From positions 62,001-126,000 of the forward strand of contig CBDDJT010000002.1 of the NCBI GenBank assembly GCA_965229765.1: a stretch of DNA of 64,000 bases, in the 5' to 3' direction. Both the position numbers and the translations under genes were made by a program. The stretch's first letter is position 1. Every line of letters begins with the position of its first letter. A model generated the notes under the pieces. It did no database searches. It saw only the letters and a program-made list of their open reading frames with translations, and was not told the DNA's origin. Below are positions 16,392 through 24,106 of this stretch, in pieces. This stretch comes from ASV31 sp965229765 (lineage in GTDB: Bacteria > Pseudomonadota > Alphaproteobacteria > Rhodobacterales > Rhodobacteraceae).

Positions 16392-17234
16392 TTAACCCGA
16401 CCGTCGGAAGGCGGATGGCGTGTAGCCGGTATGCTTCTGGAAGGCACGGGTGAAGTAGGCCGCCGAAGTGAAGCCCAACTCGCCCGCAATGTCCTTGACC
16501 GGTCGGTCCGTCTCTATCAGCAGGCGGCGCGCCTCGTAGTGGATACGGTCGGTAAGAAGCGCCGAAGCCGGGCGCCCGCACGCGGTGTTGCACGCGCGTG
16601 TCAGGTGCGTTGGGGTGACGCCAAGTGCGGCCGCGTAGTCGTTCACCGACCTACCAGAGCGGTATTGCTGTTCCACAAGGGCCGTGAACGCTGCGGCGAT
16701 GCGGCGAGACGCATCGGGGTATAGATCGTTTTCGCCGATCTTCAGCATTTCGCGTTCCAGCCAGACGGCCAGCAGGCCGCCGTGGTTCATGAGCGCGCGG
16801 TCACGGCCGGGCAGGTCGCGGTCAAGCTCGCGCTGCAGGTTCTCGATCAGGCCGCTCAGCTCGCTCTGCTGCTGAACGTCCCGGAATTTCAGGTGCATCG
16901 GTTCATCCGCCAGGCCAAGGTCGGCGCCGCGCGGGAAATAGACGGCCGTGCCGAATACCTGGCCCGACATCTCGAAGCCATGCATCGTTCCGGCGGGCAG
17001 GTAGACCGCGTGATGGGGCCCATAGCCGTGGGTCACGCCGGACACCGTGATTCGCCCCTGTCCGCGGGTAAACCAGAGCAGAAGCGGCTGCGAATAGCTT
17101 CGCATCGCCTCGGTGCGCCACCGCCCGCCATAGGCCACGCGCGGCAGCGCGATGACGCGGAAGCGATCGGACGCATCGCCCGGGATTTCAGTCGCCCCGT
17201 CGGGCCGATTTCGATCCGATTGTTCGATTTTCAC
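16392..17234 (-). CDS. AraC family transcriptional regulator
   Basis: A 280-residue regulator with an N-terminal cupin-like sensor domain (about 25-130, with GRITVSGVTHGYGPHHAVYL) and a C-terminal double HTH (about 180-278). The second HTH signature is LIETDRPVKDIAGELGFTSA followed by AYFTRAFQKHTGYTPSAFRR. It lies immediately upstream of, and on the same strand as, the orphan peptide-binding protein, so it likely controls that gene. Two DnaA-box-like sequences lie 14-33 bp before its start codon. Confidence 0.9.
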   Translation of the reverse strand: MKIEQSDRNRPDGATEIPGDASDRFRVIALPRVAYGGRWRTEAMRSYSQPLLLWFTRGQGRITVSGVTHGYGPHHAVYLPAGTMHGFEMSGQVFGTAVYFPRGADLGLADEPMHLKFRDVQQQSELSGLIENLQRELDRDLPGRDRALMNHGGLLAVWLEREMLKIGENDLYPDASRRIAAAFTALVEQQYRSGRSVNDYAAALGVTPTHLTRACNTACGRPASALLTDRIHYEARRLLIETDRPVKDIAGELGFTSAAYFTRAFQKHTGYTPSAFRRSG

Positions 17235-17247
17235 TATCCTAGCAGCC

Positions 17248-17267
17248 TTATCCCCAGATTATCCACA
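17248..17267. promoter_or_regulatory. Two DnaA boxes, one helical turn apart
   Basis: TTATCCCCA (17248-17256, one mismatch) and TTATCCACA (17259-17267, perfect consensus) lie 11 bp apart, start to start, on the same strand, between the 5' end of the AraC gene and the 3' end of miaA. The perfect box overlaps a 7-bp inverted repeat CCAGATT-N8-AATCTGG (17254-17275), which may instead be a weak hairpin at the end of miaA. Confidence 0.5.
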
Positions 17268-17294
17268 GAATCTGGTTGAATTTGTATAACCGTT

Positions 17295-18206
17295 TCACTC
17301 GTCATTCAGCAGAATCGTTCCCCAGGATTGCATCTTGGACCGAAACCAAGTGCGTTGTCTCTTGGCATATTGGCGGGTGGCCGTCTTTGCGGCGGCACCT
17401 GCGGCTTTTAGGTCAATCTCTCCGCGCAGGTGGGCCATCAGCTCTGGCGCGCCGATGGCCTTGGACGAGGGCAGGGCAGGATCCCAGGCGGGCAGGTTGC
17501 GCGCCGCCTCTTCCAGCGCGCCATTGGCGATCATGGCGTCGAAGCGGCGTTCGATCCTGTCGGCAAGCCAGACTCTGCCGGCCTCTATAAGGATGGTGTC
17601 CGCGCCGCCGAGCGGCAGCATCGGCGCCGGGGTTTCCGCCTGCCATGACGCGATGCCGCGTCCCGTTGCGCGCTGGACTTCCCACGCTCTTTGCACGCGC
17701 ATCGGGTTCAGGCCATCGATGCGGCGCAGTGTTTCGGGATCGAGCGAAGCACGCAGGGCCGCGATTCCCTCTGCCGCCATAAGCGCATCTGCCTCGGCCC
17801 GGATGCGTGGTGGCGTCGGCGGGATTTCGGCCAGACCCTCTGTCAGGACGGTGAAGTAAAGGCCGGTTCCGCCGACGATGATCGGCCGTGCCCCCCCGGA
17901 CAGAAGCGGCGCGATATCCCGAAGCCAGTCCCCCGCCGAATAGGGCCGGTTCCCCGGGACATGCCCATATAGCAGATGCGGTGCGACCGCTTCGGCGTCC
18001 CTGTCGGGCCGCGCTGTCAGGACGCGCCAGTTGTCGAAGACCTGAAGCGCATCCGCATTGACGATCACACCGCCAAGGCTTGCCGCGATTTCCAGCGCCA
18101 GGGCCGACTTGCCCGATGCGGTCGGTCCTGCGATCAGGACGGGCCGTTCGCGGCTCAGGGATTGCAGCCTGTGATGAATCGCACCGCCCTTTCGGCTGTT
18201 GCGCAT
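17295..18206 (-). CDS. miaA: tRNA dimethylallyltransferase
   Basis: A 303-residue enzyme that adds a dimethylallyl group to N6 of A37 in tRNAs reading UNN codons. P-loop GPTASGKS (residues 27-34), the substrate loop VNADALQVFDNW, VGGTGLYFTVL and the terminal Zn-less region ATRQYAKRQRTWFR are all characteristic. ATG 18206 is chosen because it follows GCAGG and matches the normal length; the frame remains open upstream. Divergent from pyrH with about 60 bp between starts. Confidence 0.95.
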   Translation of the reverse strand: MRNSRKGGAIHHRLQSLSRERPVLIAGPTASGKSALALEIAASLGGVIVNADALQVFDNWRVLTARPDRDAEAVAPHLLYGHVPGNRPYSAGDWLRDIAPLLSGGARPIIVGGTGLYFTVLTEGLAEIPPTPPRIRAEADALMAAEGIAALRASLDPETLRRIDGLNPMRVQRAWEVQRATGRGIASWQAETPAPMLPLGGADTILIEAGRVWLADRIERRFDAMIANGALEEAARNLPAWDPALPSSKAIGAPELMAHLRGEIDLKAAGAAAKTATRQYAKRQRTWFRSKMQSWGTILLNDE

Positions 18207-18267
18207 TGAACCTGCACCCGTTTTCCGACATTTTGCGCCGCGAACAAACCCCAGACAGGACCCCCCG

Positions 18268-19011
18268 ATGATCGCGACCGCGCAGGAGCCCGCCCAGCTG
18301 CCCTCGAAATACAAGCGTGTGATGCTGAAGATATCGGGCGAGGCGCTGATGGGAGACCAGGGATACGGGCTGCACCCGCCCACGGTGGACCGCATCGCGA
18401 ACGAAGTGAAATCGGTCCACGAGATGGGCGTAGAGATCTGCATGGTGATCGGTGGCGGCAACATCTTTCGCGGACTTCAGGGGTCCGCGCAGGGGATGGA
18501 GCGCACGACGGCAGACTACATGGGGATGCTGGCCACGGTGATGAACGCGCTGGCGATGCAGTCGGCGCTGGAACGGCTGGGCGTGTTCACCCGCGTCATC
18601 AGCGCGATCCCGATGGACCAGGTGTGCGAGCCCTATATTCGCCGACGCGCCGTTCGCCACCTTGAGAAGAAGCGTGTGTGCATCTTTGCCGCCGGCACCG
18701 GGAACCCGTATTTCACGACGGATACCGCAGCGACGCTGCGCGCCAACGAGATGCGGTGCGAGGCGATCTTCAAGGGCACCAAGGTCGATGGGGTCTATGA
18801 CAAGGATCCCAAGAAACACGACGATGCGTTGCGCTACGACAGGGTGACCTATGACGAGGTCCTGCAGAAGCACCTGAATGTCATGGACGCCTCTGCGATC
18901 GCGCTGGCGCGTGACAACAACCTGCCGATCATCGTGTTCTCGCTGGACGAGCCGGGGGGCTTCAGGGGCATTCTCGGCGGGGAAGGCACCTATACAATCG
19001 TCCATAGCTGA
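18268..19011 (+). CDS. pyrH: UMP kinase
   Basis: A 247-residue amino-acid-kinase-fold enzyme phosphorylating UMP to UDP; bacterial PyrH is hexameric and GTP-activated. Key motifs: KRVMLKISGEALMGDQGYG, GGGNIFRG, DYMGMLATVMNALA, RRAVRHLEKKRVCIFAAGTG and GTKVDGVYDKDP. ATG 18268 follows AGGA. First gene of the conserved pyrH-frr-uppS-cdsA-dxr-rseP-bamA run. Confidence 0.96.
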   Translation: MIATAQEPAQLPSKYKRVMLKISGEALMGDQGYGLHPPTVDRIANEVKSVHEMGVEICMVIGGGNIFRGLQGSAQGMERTTADYMGMLATVMNALAMQSALERLGVFTRVISAIPMDQVCEPYIRRRAVRHLEKKRVCIFAAGTGNPYFTTDTAATLRANEMRCEAIFKGTKVDGVYDKDPKKHDDALRYDRVTYDEVLQKHLNVMDASAIALARDNNLPIIVFSLDEPGGFRGILGGEGTYTIVHS

Positions 19012-19067
19012 GGCTATACGAGGGGGCAGCCGCGCCTCCGGGCGCGCAGACACGCAGGACCACGATC

Positions 19068-19634
19068 ATGTCGGACGACATTGAAGACATCGACCTAGAC
19101 GATCTGAAACGGCGCATGGAGGGCGCCATGGCGGCATTGCGCACGGAATTCGCGTCGCTGCGCACCGGACGCGCATCTGCCAGCATGCTGGATCCGATCA
19201 TGGTCGACGCCTACGGCGCGAACACGCCGATCAACCAGGTGGGGACGGTGAACGTCCCCGAGCCGCGCATGGTGACGATCAACGTCTGGGACAAGCAGCT
19301 GATCGGCAAGGTGGAAAAGGCGATCCGTGAAAGCGGGCTGGGCATCAACCCGCAGACGGACGGCCCCATCATCCGCCTGCCCATCCCCGAACTGAACGAA
19401 GAGCGCCGCCGCGAGCTGACCAAAGTTGCCGCGCAATATGCCGAGCAGGCCCGTATCGCGATCCGCAACGTGCGCCGCGACGGCATGGACCAGCTGAAGA
19501 AGGCAAAGGCAGGCGGCATGTCCGAGGACGATCACAAGATCTGGGCCGACGAGGTGCAGGAGCTGACGGATCAGCATATCGCCTCTGTCGATTCGATGCT
19601 GGAGACCAAGCAGCAGGAAATCATGCAGGTCTGA
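19068..19634 (+). CDS. frr: Ribosome recycling factor
   Basis: A 188-residue tRNA-mimic that, with EF-G, splits the post-termination ribosome. The hallmark segments are LRTGRASASMLDPIMVDAYG, NVWDKQLIGKVEKAIRESGL and LPIPELNEERRRELTKVA, and it ends in the helical bundle. GCAGGA lies upstream of ATG 19068. It lies 56 bp after pyrH and 40 bp before uppS, in one run. Confidence 0.96.
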   Translation: MSDDIEDIDLDDLKRRMEGAMAALRTEFASLRTGRASASMLDPIMVDAYGANTPINQVGTVNVPEPRMVTINVWDKQLIGKVEKAIRESGLGINPQTDGPIIRLPIPELNEERRRELTKVAAQYAEQARIAIRNVRRDGMDQLKKAKAGGMSEDDHKIWADEVQELTDQHIASVDSMLETKQQEIMQV

Positions 19635-19674
19635 GCAGGGTCCGCCCGCGACAGCGACCAAGGGAGGCGTGGCG

Positions 19675-20394
19675 ATGAAGGATGTGCCGAATGACGGCCC
19701 GCGCCACGTGGCGATCATCATGGATGGCAACGGCCGCTGGGCGCAGGGCCAGGGCAAGCCGCGGCTCTATGGCCACCACGCCGGCGCGCGCCGGGTTCGC
19801 GAGATCGTGGAGGCCTGCCCCGATCTGGGCGTCAAGTACCTGACTATATTCGCTTTCTCGACAGAGAACTGGAAGCGGACGCAGGCCGAGGTTTCCGGTC
19901 TGATGACGCTTTTCCGGCGCTACATCCAGTCCGAGGCGCGCGAACTGCGCGACAAGGGCGTGCGGGTGCGCTTCATCGGCGACCGGATCCGTCTCGACAA
20001 GAAGCTTGTCCGCATGATGGACGAACTTGAGACGATGACGGCGTGCAACGATGAGCTTCATTTGACGGTGGCGTTGAACTACGGCGGCCGGGACGAGGTG
20101 GCGCGTGCCACCCAGCGCCTTGCACGCGAGGTGGCTGCCGGGAGGCTCGATCCTGAAAAGGTGGACGCGGAGACGCTGGCGCGTTTCCTTGACACCTGCG
20201 TGCTTCCCGATCCCGACCTTGTGATCCGAACCAGCGGCGAGGCGCGGATCTCGAACTTCCTGCTCTGGCAGTCGGCCTATTCCGAGTACGAGTTCGTCGA
20301 CACGCTTTGGCCGGATTTCAGTGCTGACCACTTCGCGCGCGTGCTGGCCGGGTTCGGACGGCGAGAGCGCCGATTTGGTGCCGTGCTTACATGA
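19675..20394 (+). CDS. uppS: Isoprenyl transferase (undecaprenyl diphosphate synthase)
   Basis: A cis-prenyltransferase of 239 residues that makes the C55 lipid carrier for cell-wall synthesis. The catalytic motif HVAIIMDGNGRWA (active Asp) is near the N-terminus, with FAFSTENWKR, ALNYGGRDE and DLVIRTSGEARISNFLLWQS downstream. ATG 19675 has GGGAGG at ideal spacing; a GTG two codons upstream is the alternative. The stop overlaps cdsA by 4 bp. Confidence 0.95.
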   Translation: MKDVPNDGPRHVAIIMDGNGRWAQGQGKPRLYGHHAGARRVREIVEACPDLGVKYLTIFAFSTENWKRTQAEVSGLMTLFRRYIQSEARELRDKGVRVRFIGDRIRLDKKLVRMMDELETMTACNDELHLTVALNYGGRDEVARATQRLAREVAAGRLDPEKVDAETLARFLDTCVLPDPDLVIRTSGEARISNFLLWQSAYSEYEFVDTLWPDFSADHFARVLAGFGRRERRFGAVLT

Positions 20395-21224
20395 CGGGAC
20401 AGCCGTCGCGCTGGGACGATCTGCGACCAAGGCTGATGACCGCGGCCGTACTGCTGATTGTCGGCGTCGGCGCGGTCTGGCTTGGTGGCGTCTGGTTTGC
20501 CTTTCTCGCGGCGGCGGTGGCCGGGATCATGACGTGGGAACTGGCGCTGATGCTGGCGCCAGAGCGCGCGCCGGCGGCGGTGCAATCAGGCGTGCTGGCC
20601 GCGGCGGCGGTCCTGTTTTCCCGTGTCATGCCAGAGATGTACGTTCTTCCGGTCCTGGCGGCGGCACTGTTCGTGGGGCTGGTCCGGGTCCCGAGAGAGC
20701 GCTTGATCTACGGCGCTTATGGCGCGGCGATCCTGCTGGCCACCTACGGGCTTGTCCGGTTTCGCGACGAGGACGGGATGCTTTGGCTTGTCTGGCTGAT
20801 CCTCGTCGTGGTGGTGACGGATGTCGGCGGCTATTTCGGCGGGCGGCTGATCGGCGGGCGCAAGTTCTGGCCGCGCGTCAGCCCCAAGAAGACCTGGGCA
20901 GGTATCCTATCGGGCTGGGCCGCTGCCGCGCTGGTCGGAACCTGTTTCGCGCTATACACCACTGCGGGGTTCGACCTTGTCTGGATCACGATGCTTGTCA
21001 GTTTCGCGTCCCAGATGGGGGACGTGGCCGAAAGCGCGATCAAACGACGGGCTGGGGTCAAGGACAGCTCGAAGCTGTTGCCGGGCCATGGCGGGCTGGC
21101 AGACCGGTTCGACGCGCTATTGGGCGCCGCGTTGTTGATGCTGGTCTTCGCGCTGGTGCTTCCGGTGCCCGAGGTGGCCTATCCCGGCGCACGGACGATC
21201 CCGGCGCCCTGGTGGCCTTGGTAG
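20391..21224 (+). CDS. cdsA: Phosphatidate cytidylyltransferase
   Basis: A 277-residue integral membrane enzyme making CDP-diacylglycerol from phosphatidate and CTP, the branch point of phospholipid synthesis. Several hydrophobic segments precede the C-terminal signature ESAIKRRAGVKDSSKLLPGH and GGLADRFDAL. It is translationally coupled to uppS (4-bp overlap), with dxr 9 bp downstream. Confidence 0.95.
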   Translation: MTGQPSRWDDLRPRLMTAAVLLIVGVGAVWLGGVWFAFLAAAVAGIMTWELALMLAPERAPAAVQSGVLAAAAVLFSRVMPEMYVLPVLAAALFVGLVRVPRERLIYGAYGAAILLATYGLVRFRDEDGMLWLVWLILVVVVTDVGGYFGGRLIGGRKFWPRVSPKKTWAGILSGWAAAALVGTCFALYTTAGFDLVWITMLVSFASQMGDVAESAIKRRAGVKDSSKLLPGHGGLADRFDALLGAALLMLVFALVLPVPEVAYPGARTIPAPWWPW

Positions 21225-21233
21225 GGGGACGGG

Positions 21234-22427
21234 ATGCGGCGCGTGTCGATCTTCGGGGCAACGGGGTCCATCGGGCAGAACACGATCGACCTGATCGCGC
21301 GTGATCCTGAGGCATATCAGGTGGTTGCGCTTACGGGTGGACGCAACATCGAACAGCTGGCCAGGGATGCCCGGCTCTTGCGGGCCGACGTTGCGGTGAC
21401 ATGCCACGAAGACCTGTTGCCGGCCTTGCGCGCGGCGCTGGCGGGCAGCGGCGTCGAGGCCGCGGCGGGAGACGCGGCAATCGTCGAGGCGGCGGACCGT
21501 CCGGCGGACTGGATCATGTCGGCCATCGTGGGGGCGGCAGGGCTGGCGCCCGGTCTGGCGGCCTTGCGGCACGGCACGACGCTGGCGCTTGCCAACAAGG
21601 AAAGCCTTGTCACCGCGGGGCCGGTGCTGATGGAGCGGGCGCGCAGCCACGGTGCGACGGTGCTTCCGGTCGACAGCGAGCATTCGGCGGTGTTCCAGGC
21701 GCTGGTGGGCGAAGACATGAGTGCGGTGGAGCGGGTCATCATTACCGCCTCGGGCGGGGCGTTCCGCGATTGGCCGCTGGAGGCGCTTGCGCGCGCGACC
21801 CTGGCCGAGGCGTCGTCTCATCCCAATTGGGACATGGGCCAGCGTATTACCATCGACAGCGCGTCCATGTTCAACAAGTCCCTGGAACTCATTGAAACGC
21901 GTGAATACTTTGACGTATCGCCAGAGCAGATAGAGGTTCTGGTTCATCCCGAGTCGATGATCCACGCGCTGGTCGGGTTTGCCGACGGCGCGCTGATGGC
22001 CCATGTCGGACCGCCGGACATGCGCCATGCCATTGGCTATGCGCTTCATTGGCCAGAGCGGCGCGAACTGCCGGTCGAACGGCTGGACCTTGCGGCAATC
22101 GGGCAGCTGACCTTCCGCCCGCCGGACGAGAGGCGTTGGCCTGCGCTGCGGCTGGCGCGAGAGGTCATGCGGATCCGGGGTCTGGCTGGCGCGGCCTTCA
22201 ACGCGGCGAAGGAGCGGGCGCTGGATGCCTTCATCGCCGGAGAGATCGGTTTTCAGGCAATGGCAGAGGTCGTCGAAGAGACACTGGACACTCTGACGCG
22301 CGAGCCGGGCCTAAGTTCCGCCCAATTCGACCTTGATAACGTGCGGTCAATGGACCATCTGGCGCGTATGCGCGCCGGAGACGTCATAAAGAGGCGAAAG
22401 AGCAGGGAACAGGTGGTTTGGAGCTGA
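21234..22427 (+). CDS. dxr: 1-deoxy-D-xylulose-5-phosphate reductoisomerase
   Basis: A 397-residue NADPH-dependent enzyme of the MEP isoprenoid pathway. NADPH-binding GATGSIGQNT is at residues 6-15; LANKESLVTAG and the metal-binding LPVDSEHSAVFQ are present, as are SGGAFRDWPLE and HPNWDMGQRITIDSASMFNK. It supplies precursors for the UppS reaction encoded upstream. The 3' end overlaps the rseP start by 10 bp. Confidence 0.96.
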   Translation: MRRVSIFGATGSIGQNTIDLIARDPEAYQVVALTGGRNIEQLARDARLLRADVAVTCHEDLLPALRAALAGSGVEAAAGDAAIVEAADRPADWIMSAIVGAAGLAPGLAALRHGTTLALANKESLVTAGPVLMERARSHGATVLPVDSEHSAVFQALVGEDMSAVERVIITASGGAFRDWPLEALARATLAEASSHPNWDMGQRITIDSASMFNKSLELIETREYFDVSPEQIEVLVHPESMIHALVGFADGALMAHVGPPDMRHAIGYALHWPERRELPVERLDLAAIGQLTFRPPDERRWPALRLAREVMRIRGLAGAAFNAAKERALDAFIAGEIGFQAMAEVVEETLDTLTREPGLSSAQFDLDNVRSMDHLARMRAGDVIKRRKSREQVVWS

Positions 22428-23755
22428 TCGGACTTATTCCGAGCTTCGGCGGGTTCATTTATACCGTCGGGGCTTTTATCGTCGCGTTGTCCGTGATCGT
22501 GGCGGTTCACGAATACGGGCACTACATCGTCGGACGGTGGTCGGGCATTCATCCAGAGGTGTTTTCGCTGGGCTTTGGCCCGGTCATCTACTCGCGCATC
22601 GACAGACGGGGCACGCGCTGGCAGATCGCGGCCCTGCCATTTGGCGGCTACGTCAAGTTCATGGGCGATGCGGACGCGGCAAGCGGGAAGGACGGCACGA
22701 CAATGTCGCGCCTGTCGCCCGAGGAACTGCGCCGCACGATGCATGGCGCTCCGCTCTGGGCCCGATCGGCCACGGTTGCGGCTGGTCCGGTGTTCAACTT
22801 TGCCCTTTCCTTTCTTGTTTTCGCCGCGGTCCTGCTGGTGCGCGGCGTCGCATCCGACCCGCTGACCATTGACTCCCTTCGGGAAATGCCGGGCGAGGTG
22901 CAGGAACTGCGGCCCGGAGACCAGGTCTTGTCGATCGGCGGCAGCCCGGCCCCCGATGCCGACGATTTCGCAGAGTTCGTTCGCACTATGCCGGCCGACG
23001 GTCTGGTCAGCTATACCGTGCGCCGGGATGGCCGCGAGATGACGGTTTTGGCGCCCCATCCCTATCCGCCCATTGCCGCGGGCCTGACGCCGGGATCGGC
23101 GGCCATGGACGTCGGGATGGACAAGGGCGACGTGGTGCTGAGCGTGAACGGCGACCCGATCCAGACCTTCAGCGAACTGCGCGACAAGGTCGGAGAGTCG
23201 GAAGGCAATCCTCTTGAACTTGAGATCTGGCGCGCGGGCGAGGTTCTTGACATCGTGCTGGTCCCCCGGCGCACCGATCTGCCATTGCCGGACGGCGGCT
23301 TCGAGACGCGCTATCTGATCGGGATCACCGGCGGACTGTATTTCGAGCCCAGCACCGAAACCCCCAGCCTTTGGGCAGCGGCGGGCTATGGCGTCAACCA
23401 GACCATATATATCGTGCAGTCCTCCTTGTCGGGGCTCTATCACATGGCGGTGGGTGCGATCAGTTCGTGCAACCTTCGCGGCCCCATCGGCATCGCCGAA
23501 ACCAGTGGCGCGGCCGCCAGCCAGGGCTGGACCAGTTTCATCTGGTTCATCGCGGTGCTGTCGACGGCGGTGGGGCTGCTGAACCTGTTCCCGATCCCCG
23601 TGCTGGATGGCGGGCACCTGGTGTTCCACGCCTGGGAGGCTGTCACGGGCCGTCCGCCGGGCGACAGGGCACTTAGGGTGCTGATGGCGGCGGGTCTGAC
23701 GGTCTTGCTTTCGCTCATGGTGTTCGCGCTGACGAACGATCTTTTCTGCCCATAG
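22418..23755 (+). CDS. rseP: RIP metalloprotease RseP
   Basis: A 445-residue site-2 protease of the inner membrane that cuts anti-sigma factors and remnant signal peptides. The zinc motif HEYGH lies in the first membrane helix (about 31-35), two PDZ segments occupy about 130-290 and the C-terminal NLFPIPVLDGGH supplies the third ligand. The TTG start at 22418 is chosen because translation aligned from there keeps the usual short N-terminus before HEYGH; no nearer ATG does. Overlaps dxr by 10 bp. Confidence 0.93.
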   Translation: MELIGLIPSFGGFIYTVGAFIVALSVIVAVHEYGHYIVGRWSGIHPEVFSLGFGPVIYSRIDRRGTRWQIAALPFGGYVKFMGDADAASGKDGTTMSRLSPEELRRTMHGAPLWARSATVAAGPVFNFALSFLVFAAVLLVRGVASDPLTIDSLREMPGEVQELRPGDQVLSIGGSPAPDADDFAEFVRTMPADGLVSYTVRRDGREMTVLAPHPYPPIAAGLTPGSAAMDVGMDKGDVVLSVNGDPIQTFSELRDKVGESEGNPLELEIWRAGEVLDIVLVPRRTDLPLPDGGFETRYLIGITGGLYFEPSTETPSLWAAAGYGVNQTIYIVQSSLSGLYHMAVGAISSCNLRGPIGIAETSGAAASQGWTSFIWFIAVLSTAVGLLNLFPIPVLDGGHLVFHAWEAVTGRPPGDRALRVLMAAGLTVLLSLMVFALTNDLFCP

Positions 23756-23848
23756 GCGATCGCGCCCGCAAACAGTCGCCCCGGCGCCCAAATCACGCCA
23801 CATTCAGGGACGATTCTGGTCGCGACACCGAGATATGGGACAATCGCC

Positions 23849-23974
23849 ATGCAGACGTTGCGAAAAAGCTACAAGGGCATCACCCTTCTTGCGGACCTGA
23901 ACCTGGACCGTTTCCTGTCGATTTTCGCGCTGGTCCTGTCCCTTACGGCAAGCGCCTACATCCTTTCTCACTGA
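23849..23974 (+). CDS. Small membrane protein, 41 aa
   Basis: A short open frame starting ATG 23849 and ending TGA 23972-23974. The N-terminus is basic (MQTLRKSYKGITLLADLNLD) and residues 21-39 form one hydrophobic span (RFLSIFALVLSLTASAYILS). It lies between rseP and bamA and is followed by a hairpin at 24007-24035, giving it gene-like boundaries. No strong ribosome site is seen. Function unknown. Confidence 0.55.
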   Translation: MQTLRKSYKGITLLADLNLDRFLSIFALVLSLTASAYILSH

Positions 23975-24006
23975 ATCCAATACCCTGACCTTCCCTAACG
24001 CAATGG

Positions 24007-24035
24007 CCCCCGCCCGGATAGTTTCCGAGCGGGGG
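24007..24035 (+). terminator. Hairpin terminator before bamA
   Basis: A two-part stem CCCCCGC / GCGGGGG enclosing CGGA-TAGTT-TCCG. It is followed by TCGTGGCTTTT, a weak U-rich tail. It would end the pyrH-rseP or small-protein transcript 70 bp before bamA, implying that bamA may also have its own promoter. Confidence 0.6.
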
Positions 24036-24106
24036 TCGTGGCTTTTGACAAGACCCCGCAATCCCGTTACGAACTTTGAAAAAGCTGCGGAAAAAGGTTG
24101 GGGGCG

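Noticed and set aside
17248..17275. DnaA boxes as a replication origin
   Set aside because: Only two boxes are seen, with no AT-rich unwinding element and no dnaA, parA or hemE-type origin genes nearby.
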